Source: Thermoplasmata archaeon
GTDB taxonomy: Archaea; Thermoplasmatota; Thermoplasmata; Thermoplasmatales; Thermoplasmataceae
Assembly: GCA_021850745.1 (NCBI GenBank)
Contig: JAJZKX010000077.1
Coordinates: 1-7,648, forward strand
Direction of reading: 5' to 3'
DNA length: 7,648 nucleotides
The translations under genes were made by a program, and so were the position numbers. Positions 1 to 5,872 of this stretch are shown piece after piece (within the stretch, counting starts at the first letter, position 1; each line of letters starts with the position of its first letter). Under the pieces are notes generated by a model. That model was not told where the DNA came from. It worked only from the letters and a program-made list of their open reading frames with translations, and ran no database searches.

Positions 1-388
1 TGACGGGATTTACGGCGTCGAACATGGCTGCAAGGCATGATACAAGGCTGTTCTTTGTGAGCCTGTATGCGATGAAATACACTATGATTGAACACAGCCC
101 TCCAAACACAGGTGGAACCTTCACCAGCAAGGTGGCGTAATTCAATCCGCTGATCCTTGAAAGCCCAAGCACTATCCAGTACATCACGGGGAAATCACCG
201 TAGCCTGCCCCTCCCCACGGAGACTTGAATGTCTCGAAGATCCTGCCGCTGTTCAGGAAATCTCTAGCAATTGTGCTGTATATCCCAAAATCGTTTCCGA
301 ACGCAAAGTTACCCATGGTTGGGTATATTCGTATAAACACTGCCACAAAACCCACAATCGTCAAGACCAGGGCAGTCTTCCAGTTCAT
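1..388 (-). CDS. Membrane glycosyltransferase, GT-C type (5' part only)
   Basis: The frame starts at ATG 388 and stays open for 129 codons to the window edge, so only the N-terminus is present. A hydrophobic helix lies at residues 5-19, followed by a loop with FGNDFGIY (29-37), whose Asp33 sits where GT-C enzymes (the PMT and AglB/ArnT-like group) have the acidic residue of the first extracytoplasmic loop. DFPVMYWIV (65-73) resembles the D-[FY]-P-P-hydrophobic motif of the same proteins, and a second helix spans about 92-110. Enzymes of this kind transfer sugars from a lipid carrier at the outer face of the membrane. Donor and acceptor cannot be told from this fragment. It is transcribed divergently from the PhzF gene. 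A TATA-like stretch near 417-425 on this strand would give a very short leader. I am confident that it is a real gene and moderately confident of the family. Confidence 0.72.
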   Translation of the reverse strand, partial: MNWKTALVLTIVGFVAVFIRIYPTMGNFAFGNDFGIYSTIARDFLNSGRIFETFKSPWGGAGYGDFPVMYWIVLGLSRISGLNYATLLVKVPPVFGGLCSIIVYFIAYRLTKNSLVSCLAAMFDAVNPV

Positions 389-438
389 TATTTAGTTAAG
401 GCAAGATTATGCAATCAGTTAAATTATTTTCCCAGATT

Positions 439-450
439 GTATAAATACCA
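439..450. promoter_or_regulatory. TATA-like element between divergent genes
   Basis: The sequence GTATAAATACCA is an excellent archaeal TATA-like match and reads nearly as well on the minus strand (TGGTATTTATAC). It lies 51 bp from the start of the glycosyltransferase gene and about 100 bp from the PhzF start. On the plus strand it would give a leader of roughly 80 nt or an uncharacterised short RNA. On the minus strand it would give a leader of about 30 nt. I cannot decide the direction from sequence. Confidence 0.4.
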
Positions 451-521
451 AGCTGAACCAAGGTTCCATAAAATATTGTCAAACTTCCCATATTCCAACT
501 TGACAGCTCTTTTGCAAACCC

Positions 522-529
522 ATTTAACC
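522..529 (+). promoter_or_regulatory. TATA box of the PhzF gene (leaderless)
   Basis: ATTTAACC is centred about 26 bp before ATG 552, which would place the transcription start on or next to the start codon. There is no Shine-Dalgarno sequence before this ATG, consistent with a leaderless mRNA. Confidence 0.5.
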
Positions 530-551
530 GCATTCAGGTTAATCTTCAAGC

Positions 552-1448
552 ATGGCACCTAAAACCCTTGAATTCACACTGGTAGATGTGTTCGCAGATT
601 CCCCATTACGTGGAAACCAGCTTGCGGTGTTTCTGGACTCAGGAAACCTGAGCGCAGAGGAGATGCAGGAAATTGCAAGGGAAATGAACTTTTCAGAGAC
701 CACTTTTGTATTGAATTCCAAAGAAGATGCCAATTCTCCGGAGGGATTCAGGACCAGGATATTCACCGTTGAGGAAGAGCTGCCATTTGCAGGCCATCCA
801 ACCCTGGGCACATCATTTGTTCTGCAGGAAATTCTGGGCAAAAAGGAAATTACACTTTCCCTGAAGGTTGGAAAGGTCAATGTTACTTTTGAACCGGGCG
901 AAAAGGGACTTTATGGAGAAATGGTCCAGCCTGAGCCTGTTTTTGGAAGAACCCACAAAAGAGAAGAAATAGCGGAAATTCTCAGAGTCAAGCCGGATGA
1001 AATAAATGACTCCATTCCAATTGAATCAGTATCCACTGGCAACGAATTCATAATTGTTCCCCTGAAGCATCTGAAGACCCTTGAAGAGATCCAGCCTGAT
1101 TTTGGCCTGATGGACAGTTACATACGAAAACAGGGTGGCCACTTTTTCTATCTTGTATGCAGGGAAACAGTTGACAAGAACGCTATCCTGCACGCGAGAA
1201 TGATCTTCTATGGCGGTGAGGATCCTGCAACAGGCTCTGCTGCAGGGCCTGCAGCGGCATGGTTGCTCAAGCACGGGATAATGGAACCAGGGAGGAAAAC
1301 TTTCATTGAGCAGGGTATAGAAATGAAAAGACCAAGCAGGATATACGTGCAGGGTAAGCTGAAGAATGGAGCCCCGACTGAAATCAGGGTTGGGGGTTAT
1401 TGTTTCATTATCGGTTCTGGCCAACTCAAACTTGAAAGTGAGAACTGA
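552..1448 (+). CDS. PhzF-family isomerase/epimerase
   Basis: The 298-residue product has the length and layout of the PhzF (phenazine biosynthesis-like) family, a two-domain diaminopimelate-epimerase-like fold. The N-terminal motif VDVFADSPLRGNQLAVF (11-27) is typical. Glu49 in FSETTFV matches the catalytic glutamate of PhzF. PFAGHPTLG (78-86) and GGEDPATGSAAGP (221-233) are the family's two glycine-rich active-site signatures. Most relatives outside phenazine producers have no known substrate. No other phenazine gene is present, so a role in phenazine synthesis should not be assumed. ATG 552 is chosen because a TATA-like box sits 26 bp upstream and the family's N-terminal strand begins just after it. 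The protein is probably cytosolic. It converges on the DUF2250 gene, 85 bp away. Confidence 0.93.
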   Translation: MAPKTLEFTLVDVFADSPLRGNQLAVFLDSGNLSAEEMQEIAREMNFSETTFVLNSKEDANSPEGFRTRIFTVEEELPFAGHPTLGTSFVLQEILGKKEITLSLKVGKVNVTFEPGEKGLYGEMVQPEPVFGRTHKREEIAEILRVKPDEINDSIPIESVSTGNEFIIVPLKHLKTLEEIQPDFGLMDSYIRKQGGHFFYLVCRETVDKNAILHARMIFYGGEDPATGSAAGPAAAWLLKHGIMEPGRKTFIEQGIEMKRPSRIYVQGKLKNGAPTEIRVGGYCFIIGSGQLKLESEN

Positions 1449-1480
1449 CTCGCCTTAATGCTATCAGAATTTAAAAGCAA

Positions 1481-1494
1481 TTTTCCATATTTTT
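1481..1494 (+). terminator. T-rich archaeal-type terminator after the PhzF gene
   Basis: Two short T tracts (TTTT at 1481-1484 and TTTTT at 1490-1494) follow the PhzF stop codon by 33-46 bp, with no strong hairpin. Archaeal RNA polymerase commonly terminates at oligo-T runs without a stem. The assignment rests only on base composition and position. Confidence 0.35.
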
Positions 1495-1533
1495 GAGGTT
1501 ACCCCGGATGAATCATCATAGAACAGAAAACCA

Positions 1534-2004
1534 TCACTGCTTTAATTCCTTGAGAACCATTCGGCCTAAACCAGTAAGGTCAAAATTTCTCTTCAGCAAT
1601 CCCATTTCCACAAGTTTTGAACTCTTATTATCCAGAATCAGGTTCTCTTTTTTACCCATCAACAGGGAAATGCATTCGCTGGCCAGGTATTGCAGATAGC
1701 TCTTGGGGTTTATTTCATTCAGGGCAATGTTTCCACCCCGTGTTATCTGGTAGTAAGTATGGTGTTTGTGCACTTCTGCACTTTTTTTCAGCTTGGCACT
1801 GGTTCGCTTGATCGAAGTATTTGTGTACTTTTCCAGAAATCCGTAGCTTTCAAGTTCTTGAATGCATGATAGGACTGTATCTCTTTGTATCTCCGTGTAT
1901 TTTGTGACATTCCTGGCATAATCCACCTTGGCTAACCTGAAATGTTCTAGCACTCTCAACAGGCTATTGTTCAGGATCAGTTTATCTCTGTGGTATGCCA
2001 TCAT
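1534..2004 (-). CDS. DUF2250-like winged-helix protein
   Basis: This 156-residue protein resembles the archaeal DUF2250 group. An N-terminal helix-turn-helix begins at LRVLEHFRLAKVDYA (16-30). A recognition-helix region, TVLSCIQELESYGFLEK (43-59), follows, then the wing with IKRTSAKLKKSAEVHKHHTYYQ (65-86), in which the sequence KHHTYY is characteristic of the group. The C-terminal half (about 95-156) contains a second small helical unit ending GLLKRNFDLTGLGRMVLKEL. The family is annotated as putative DNA-binding proteins of unknown target. A TATA box lies 25 bp before the start. ATG 2004 and ATG 2001 are adjacent and both fit a leaderless start. It converges on the PhzF gene and no partner gene follows it. 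A regulator role is an inference from the fold. Confidence 0.82.
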   Translation of the reverse strand: MMAYHRDKLILNNSLLRVLEHFRLAKVDYARNVTKYTEIQRDTVLSCIQELESYGFLEKYTNTSIKRTSAKLKKSAEVHKHHTYYQITRGGNIALNEINPKSYLQYLASECISLLMGKKENLILDNKSSKLVEMGLLKRNFDLTGLGRMVLKELKQ

Positions 2005-2022
2005 ATGCGTGATTTCTGCTAA

Positions 2023-2030
2023 TTATAAAG
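2023..2030 (-). promoter_or_regulatory. TATA box of the DUF2250-like gene
   Basis: CTTTATAA (read on the minus strand) is centred about 25 bp from the paired start codons at 2004 and 2001, so the transcript probably begins at the start codon. No Shine-Dalgarno sequence is present. Confidence 0.6.
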
Positions 2031-2080
2031 ACCATTGGGAACCGGTAATGAGTTAAGTGCTAATAGTCGATATTTACTGA

Positions 2081-2123
2081 TTGGTTTAATGCTTTACAAT
2101 AATTAATATAACGATTAACCAAA
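2081..2123 (+). promoter_or_regulatory. Leaderless-type promoter inside an inverted repeat
   Basis: The TATA-like TTAATATA (2103-2110) is centred 24-25 bp before ATG 2131. It lies between TTGGTTTAAT (2081-2090) and ATTAACCAAA (2114-2123), which are inverted copies except for a one-base offset. Such a dyad around a TATA box is where a dimeric repressor would bind. The segment TAATGCTT...TACAAT at 2088-2101 recurs with slightly wider spacing at 2512-2528, in front of the winged-helix gene, so both promoters may answer to the same factor. Confidence 0.45.
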
Positions 2124-2130
2124 CAAAAAC

Positions 2131-2232
2131 ATGAACTAGGGGGCACTTGGCAAAGAACTCAAGAGATTGAAAAATTCGCAGTTATCCGAAGAAATAATAG
2201 CCAAAATTGTCGAGTTTATTGATGATATTTGA
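2131..2232 (+). pseudogene. Mini-ORF with an amber codon at position 3
   Basis: ATG 2131 is followed by AAC and then TAG. After the TAG the same frame stays open for 30 codons to TGA 2230-2232. The peptide after the TAG (GALGKELKRLKNSQLSEEII and ten more residues) is charged and helix-forming and looks like the tail of a real small protein. The TATA box 25 bp upstream marks ATG 2131 as a transcription-linked start. A CAG-to-TAG change would explain the stop. It could equally be chance, since a 34-codon frame is weak evidence. I do not recognise the peptide. Confidence 0.3.
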
Positions 2233-2235
2233 TTG

Positions 2236-2412
2236 TCAGGTTTTTCCTGGAATAGGCAGTACTTCTATTCTATAAGCGTTAGGTAGATCGCTTCCCCTAT
2301 TCCAGATAAATTCCTTTCACCTTCCACCCTCTTGAATACCCATATAGACTGCACCCACAATGTCAATCGATGATAGGTTATCCTTTGAATGATAGGTTTC
2401 GGTGATAGACAC
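2236..2412 (-). pseudogene. Possible decayed gene (three short frames)
   Basis: Three overlapping minus-strand frames read like pieces of one protein. The first, from GTG 2412 to TGA 2319-2317, contains NLSSIDIVGAVYMGIQEGGR. A second contains VFKRVEGERNLSGIGEAIYL and ends at TAG 2267-2265. A third contains YRIEVLPIPGKT and ends at TGA 2238-2236. Small insertions or deletions would join them. No family is recognised, and the stretch lies over the 2247-2305 inverted repeat. It may be a remnant or just noise. Confidence 0.2.
2247..2305. repeat. 10-bp perfect inverted repeat with inner hairpin
   Basis: CTGGAATAGG (2247-2256) and CCTATTCCAG (2296-2305) are perfect inverted copies separated by 39 bp. 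Inside, AAGCG (2274-2278) pairs with CGCTT (2289-2293) across a 10-nt loop. As RNA this would form a two-level stem with a bulge on the left side. It lies in the longest gene-free stretch of the window. It could be the fold of a small RNA, a protein-binding dyad, or the footprint of a lost mobile element. Confidence 0.5.
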
Positions 2413-2510
2413 TTACTTCATTTCAAACCCATACAACCCAATTTCTAAATTAGTGGCTTGAACTGCGGCTTATCATCTCATTAAAGTTTAGTTACAATGT
2501 GTAGAAATAG

Positions 2511-2539
2511 ATAATGCTTAAATACAATGTGTGCATTAT
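2511..2539 (+). promoter_or_regulatory. Promoter and operator-like dyad of the winged-helix operon
   Basis: CTTAAATA (2517-2524) is a good TATA box, placing the transcription start near 2546-2549. It sits inside a perfect 7-bp inverted repeat, ATAATGC (2511-2517) and GCATTAT (2533-2539). TACAATGTGT also occurs twice in direct orientation, at 2493-2502 and 2523-2532, exactly 30 bp apart or about three helical turns. Occupancy of either element would block TBP or the initiation site. Autoregulation by the winged-helix protein encoded next is the simplest guess. Confidence 0.55.
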
Positions 2540-2556
2540 TTTTTTGGTTACCGAAA

Positions 2557-3132
2557 ATGACAAGACAAGAGGAAACAAAAGAAGGTACAAAACGGGAATC
2601 ACTTTCACTCCGGGACTTTGATTTTGAACAATATGTAGAACTCAGTAATTTGAGGACTGATGTAGAATTATCTGGTTTGCCATTGAATACGAGAGAGTCT
2701 CTTTCTACAGAGAGAGTCCGTTACACATTATACAAGTATGGGCGAGAAAATGGAATTACTGCATTACAGTGTTCCAAATTGAGTGGTATCGCAGAACCTA
2801 CAACAAGAAAATATCTGGAGAAATTGTGCCTTATAAGGGAGGCATATTCTACTAAAGTTGGAAAGACAGCCCTCTATTTCCCAAATGGAGAGCCCCTTCA
2901 CGGGTTCGGCAGATACAGGATTGAGGATAACCCACCTTATGTTGTGGAAGCAGTGTTATCTCGTGGACCTCGTAATGGATTGTTGATACATCTGACTGAG
3001 AAGCGATTTTCAGTAATTGATGGAGAACTAGTTCAAGGTGGGATTGTCATTCCAATTGAGTACGTAGATAAACTTGTTAATGCAATGAAGAATCTCAAGA
3101 AGAAGGGGGAGAACATTGGTGAGACACAGTAA
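2557..3132 (+). CDS. Winged-helix DNA-binding protein, first gene of a two-gene operon
   Basis: The frame is open from ATG 2527, but that codon overlaps the end of the TATA region and would precede the predicted transcription start. ATG 2557, roughly 10 nt after the expected start, is therefore preferred and gives 191 residues. After a charged N-terminus, a helix-turn-helix runs from ERVRYTLYKYGRENGITALQ (52-71) through CSKLSGIAEPTTRKYLEKLC (72-91). A wing follows, KVGKTALYFPNGEPLHGFGR (100-119). The C-terminal part, LLIHLTEKRFSVIDGELVQG (142-161) and GIVIPIEYVDKLVNAMKNLK, suggests beta strands followed by a long helix, loosely like a PC4-type single-strand-binding unit; that comparison is weak. 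The gene overlaps the next one by 14 bp, so the two are probably translated together. The role as a regulator is inferred from the fold and from the dyad at its promoter. Confidence 0.8.
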   Translation: MTRQEETKEGTKRESLSLRDFDFEQYVELSNLRTDVELSGLPLNTRESLSTERVRYTLYKYGRENGITALQCSKLSGIAEPTTRKYLEKLCLIREAYSTKVGKTALYFPNGEPLHGFGRYRIEDNPPYVVEAVLSRGPRNGLLIHLTEKRFSVIDGELVQGGIVIPIEYVDKLVNAMKNLKKKGENIGETQ

Positions 3133-4573
3133 TTTAATAAATCTTAAAGTGGAGAAGAAAACAGATACGGCCAGGACCGGGAAATACTCAATACGGGGGG
3201 TGGAGTTCCAATTCCCATCATACATCCCAGAGTTAAAAGGAGAAGAAGATTGGAAGGTTTTCATGAACCATCCAGATTTACTTCCGAAAAACTCTCCTAT
3301 AATTCTTCCATCCGGTCATTGGGCAAGCTTAGTTACATCAATACCTCTTCCAACATTAGACTATGATATTAGTGTAGCAAAAGCAATAAGAGACCACCAT
3401 TTAATTTTCTTTGAGCCACCAGAAATATACTCATACAAATTGCCTCAGATTTTATTGCGGCACTCATTCCATGGGAGTGATTCCACGGGGAGACTATTCC
3501 GGAAATATGTTTCGGAGAGTAGATATGGTAATGCCCTCGGCTTGTTACCTCCGTTCGAAAGAAAATTTGTGGAGGCAGCATGGGATTATATTCTCGCTCT
3601 TGAAAAGAGGAAAAAGAACAACCCCATAACCCTTCCAAAAGATGTCCCCACTTCTGAGTACAGACGAAACTTCGAGAAACTATGGCTAACAGTTGACAAG
3701 GAATATATTTCCAAAATACAAGGGATGATGTATGAAGCCCCGAAACAGGGATCAGCATCATTCATTCCTCCTGTTCCTGTTTTGAAATCATCCTCTAATT
3801 CTGAATTGGTTTCTCAAGTAGTCAGAATGAATAGGGCCGCAGCCTTTTTGGCCGCACAGAGTTTCGAAAGCTCAACTGGCGAACAATTTACGAAACCCAA
3901 TGTTGCACTTCCCTGGTTGAGCTTATATCTGGACTCATCCTGCTTTGAAATAGGGGCTGAAAACTCCGGAAAAGTTGGATTGGATACTATCTACCGGATC
4001 GTTCAAAATTCTTTTGATACAAAGTCACATGTTGGTATTTCATTAGTGATCAATGGGATTGAAAGACTCAAGTCTGTACCAACGAAAAAAAATAGGTTAA
4101 TATCTCTCATTGAAAGTTTGGACGAATTTGCAATTTCAAGAGGAATCCCCATTCTGTTGCCAAGAAGTGGTTATTTTGGTTTTGAGTTGATAGATTACGG
4201 AGTCGAATTCTTCAGTTCAATGTTGTCAGGAGCCTTTAAGTATTCTTCAGGAGGAAGAGATCTTGATCCAAGCGATAAGTATGGAAAAACTGTAGTTTAT
4301 CGGGTTGGTGAGTTGTCTTTGGCAGAACTTAATACTTACCTAACACGAAACGGTGAATTGCCGACCGTCTCAACTTTACCCAGTAAACCCACCGTTGAGC
4401 AAATGAACGATGCAACTAAGTTTAGGGTTACTTTTTCGAAACCGAGGAGGATAGCAACTCATATAAGGGAAATGTCAGAAATTTCTGAGGCAATCTCAAA
4501 GGGTACCATTAAACCAGCTACACAATATTTGACCGGAATGATATCGGAGGAAGGAAAGAACTACCTGGCATAG
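3119..4573 (+). CDS. Unrecognised 484-residue protein, second gene of the operon
   Basis: I do not recognise this protein. TTG 3116 and GTG 3119 are both possible starts. GTG 3119 lies 7 nt after the strong Shine-Dalgarno sequence GGGGGAG (3105-3111), which favours it. The product is soluble: no signal peptide or membrane helix is visible. The N-terminal third contains FQFPSYIPELKGEEDW and a run of proline-rich turns. A charged helical stretch follows (about 145-225). The region from about 265 to 400 alternates hydrophobic strands and helices, for example PWLSLYLDSSCFEIGA, HVGISLVINGIERLK, GIPILLPRSGYFGFELIDYG and TVVYRVGELSLAEL. This rhythm is compatible with an alpha/beta barrel but does not prove it. 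It overlaps the winged-helix gene, so the two probably act together. The stop is TAG, followed by 18 more open codons to TAA. Confidence 0.85.
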   Translation: MRHSNLINLKVEKKTDTARTGKYSIRGVEFQFPSYIPELKGEEDWKVFMNHPDLLPKNSPIILPSGHWASLVTSIPLPTLDYDISVAKAIRDHHLIFFEPPEIYSYKLPQILLRHSFHGSDSTGRLFRKYVSESRYGNALGLLPPFERKFVEAAWDYILALEKRKKNNPITLPKDVPTSEYRRNFEKLWLTVDKEYISKIQGMMYEAPKQGSASFIPPVPVLKSSSNSELVSQVVRMNRAAAFLAAQSFESSTGEQFTKPNVALPWLSLYLDSSCFEIGAENSGKVGLDTIYRIVQNSFDTKSHVGISLVINGIERLKSVPTKKNRLISLIESLDEFAISRGIPILLPRSGYFGFELIDYGVEFFSSMLSGAFKYSSGGRDLDPSDKYGKTVVYRVGELSLAELNTYLTRNGELPTVSTLPSKPTVEQMNDATKFRVTFSKPRRIATHIREMSEISEAISKGTIKPATQYLTGMISEEGKNYLA

Positions 4574-4636
4574 GTAAGCTGCTTGGTTGGCTTCAATTAC
4601 AAAATCCATCGCAATGAGGATCAGCTTTAAGATTAA

Positions 4637-4646
4637 AAGGAGGTGA
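4637..4646 (+). promoter_or_regulatory. Strong Shine-Dalgarno sequence with unusual spacing
   Basis: AAGGAGGTGA is close to a full match to the 16S rRNA 3' end, but the first ATG of the following frame is at 4664, 17 nt after it. In that frame ATA 4649 and GTA 4652 lie 5 and 8 nt after GGAGG, the normal distance. GTG 4643 is also in frame but overlaps the Shine-Dalgarno sequence itself. Either initiation is at a near-cognate codon, or a long-spaced ATG is used. Confidence 0.6.
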
Positions 4647-4663
4647 CTATAGTATCTCAAAAA

Positions 4664-4816
4664 ATGGAATTATCAACCGACAGCGGATCTGTTGCTATGA
4701 TAGGCATAGGTGCATTGTTTACTTTCATCTGGTTCGCATTTCACTATCCTTCAATTTGGATTGGCGTACTTGGTATATTCTTGATAATAGCCGGAGCATT
4801 CGTATCAACAAAGTAA
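4664..4816 (+). CDS. Small two-helix membrane protein (50 aa)
   Basis: ATG 4664 opens a 50-codon frame ending in TAA. Two hydrophobic helices, SVAMIGIGALFTFIWFAF (about 9-26) and IWIGVLGIFLIIAGAFV (31-47), are joined by the short turn HYPS, giving a helical hairpin that must sit in the membrane. The C-terminus STK is polar. The strong Shine-Dalgarno sequence at 4637-4646 supports translation, although the spacing suggests the true start may be a few codons upstream (see that entry). It follows the 484-residue gene by 90 bp on the same strand and could be co-transcribed with it. It converges on the Ubl operon. No family is recognised. Small membrane hairpins in such settings can be toxins or membrane anchors, but nothing here decides between these. 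Confidence 0.65.
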   Translation: MELSTDSGSVAMIGIGALFTFIWFAFHYPSIWIGVLGIFLIIAGAFVSTK

Positions 4817-4835
4817 GCTAAACCAAATGCCAGAC

Positions 4836-4888
4836 TGGTTGACTATAGAAAAATGAAACACTCAATTTCACTGTTGACTGGTCAACCA
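4836..4888. terminator. Nested dyads between convergent operons
   Basis: GTTGAC-TG-GTCAAC (4873-4886) is a perfect 6-bp palindrome with a 2-nt centre. TGGTTGAC (4836-4843) also pairs perfectly with GTCAACCA (4881-4888), so two alternative hairpins are possible. In the direction of the Ubl operon, the palindrome is followed by TTTTT (4853-4849), as expected of a terminator. The palindrome overlaps the last codons of the 53-aa gene. A protein-binding site is the alternative. Confidence 0.45.
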
Positions 4889-5029
4889 TTCCGCCAATTT
4901 AGTTGAACTGATATTCTTTTGCTTAATATGTTCCTCTCCATATAGACCTAGGTAAAATATGACAAATTCAAGGATTTCATTCGCAGTAATGTTTCGACTA
5001 TGCTTTCTACCTAAATTGTCAGCAGTCAT
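4868..5029 (-). CDS. 53-aa orphan protein at the end of the Ubl operon
   Basis: ATG 5029 lies 22 nt after the E1 stop codon on the same strand and opens a 53-codon frame ending in TGA. The product reads like a real protein: a polar, basic N-terminus (MTADNLGRKHSRNITANEIL), a hydrophobic helix EFVIFYLGLYG (21-31), then an amphipathic C-terminal helix with SSTKLAEWLTSQQ. There is no convincing membrane segment and no cysteine. A weak AAGG lies about 15 nt upstream, so translation may depend on read-on from E1. I recognise no family. Position suggests a part of the Ubl pathway: an accessory subunit, a target adaptor or a conjugated substrate. It has five lysines or more exposed-looking basic residues across its length. 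The next feature downstream is a terminator-like dyad, making this the likely last gene of the operon. Confidence 0.6.
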   Translation of the reverse strand: MTADNLGRKHSRNITANEILEFVIFYLGLYGEEHIKQKNISSTKLAEWLTSQQ

Positions 5030-5051
5030 GGGGTAAGACTTCTACCTTATC

Positions 5052-5828
5052 TTACAGCTGCTTAAAAATCGGGGGTCCAATAGCATTGATGGGGAAATGA
5101 GTGCATTCTGTAGGTATGAAATATTTTAATTTCACATGCGGGGTCAATGTGTTTAAATTTCCATCATAAGAAAGCCAAATAATTTCTGATGGATTTCCGG
5201 GCCAGGCAGTTAGTATCTCCACAGCTACTCCAACAGCAGCGGATGCCAATATTCCATTTGCCCAGACAACTTGTGGGTTTGAACCGGCGTCACCATAGAG
5301 TCTCCCCTCACGTGATAATGCACCATCTGGGAAAAATCCTAAGCACCTCATACAAGGATAGCCGGGCATTGAAGTGAACACTTGGCCGGCCATTCGTGGT
5401 TTTTCCCCTTCAGTGATTGTAACATCCAACCCAATATCAATATAAGGGATAAGGAAACGGCGCGTCACGCGCTCGAGTTGGTCCCTATTACTTAAACCAT
5501 CTATACAACCAAAAATTATATCGCAGGATTCCAACTCTGAACCACAATTTTGCCACAGGTCCTGGAATAGTTTAACTGACGCATTATGGTTTATACGTCT
5601 TATCAATCTCCTCGCAATGATTGTCTTAGGTGTCTTAAGATTAACATCTGCCTGTGTAGCTCCAATCAGACGATTCATGTTTGATTTTTCCGCTATGTCG
5701 GGATCAATAAGAACGAAGTTTCTAAAACCGATATGTGCCATTTGTTGAACAACATGACTCCCCCCTCCTCCCAGGCCTACTATTCCAACAATAGTTCTCC
5801 TGCAGACTTCCGGGAACTCTTTTCCCAA
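5052..5828 (-). CDS. E1/ThiF-like Ubl-activating enzyme
   Basis: This is an adenylyltransferase of the E1/ThiF/MoeB superfamily, expected to activate the Ubl C-terminus with ATP. Counting from TTG 5828, the nucleotide loop is GLGGGGS (18-24), the ribose-binding acidic pair is in LIDPDIAEKSNMNR (40-53), with Asn50 and Arg53 in their usual places, Lys65/Lys68 follow, and the catalytic-type aspartate is Asp110 in FGCIDG. One CxxC (159-162) is present. The usual second CxxC is missing, and Cys242/His244 near the C-terminus may replace it in zinc binding. The crossover-loop region (163-190) contains no cysteine. TTG 5828 is only the first canonical start. The frame is open back to 5891, and the upstream codons encode YIDLEHHIRQTF, which matches the conserved RQ..LG helix of E1 proteins, so the natural protein starts earlier or was fused to the JAB protein. 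Confidence 0.9.
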   Translation of the reverse strand: MGKEFPEVCRRTIVGIVGLGGGGSHVVQQMAHIGFRNFVLIDPDIAEKSNMNRLIGATQADVNLKTPKTIIARRLIRRINHNASVKLFQDLWQNCGSELESCDIIFGCIDGLSNRDQLERVTRRFLIPYIDIGLDVTITEGEKPRMAGQVFTSMPGYPCMRCLGFFPDGALSREGRLYGDAGSNPQVVWANGILASAAVGVAVEILTAWPGNPSEIIWLSYDGNLNTLTPHVKLKYFIPTECTHFPINAIGPPIFKQL

Positions 5829-5864
5829 GAATGTTTGACGAATGTGGTGTTCTAAGTCGATATA

Positions 5865-5872
5865 ATCACCTT
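5865..5872 (-). promoter_or_regulatory. Shine-Dalgarno sequence before the E1 frame
   Basis: AAGGTGAT (minus strand, 5872-5865) contains AGGTGAT, complementary to the archaeal 16S rRNA 3' end, and overlaps the JAB stop codon. The E1-frame codon at the normal distance (7 nt after AGG) is ATC 5861, not a standard start. The first TTG is 37 nt further on from that point's Shine-Dalgarno sequence, too far to use it. Confidence 0.5.

Noticed and set aside
539..880. Minus-strand frame of 113 codons
   Set aside because: It lies wholly over the PhzF gene, has serine-rich low-grade composition and no promoter or ribosome site.
1026..1424. Minus-strand frame of 132 codons
   Set aside because: It is antisense to the conserved glycine-rich motifs of PhzF and has no recognisable features.
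2247..2305. CRISPR repeat or array
   Set aside because: Only one inverted pair exists, with no regularly spaced direct copies and no cas gene in the window.
3369..3761. Minus-strand frame of 130 codons
   Set aside because: It is antisense to the 484-residue gene, whose frame has a Shine-Dalgarno sequence and coupled start.
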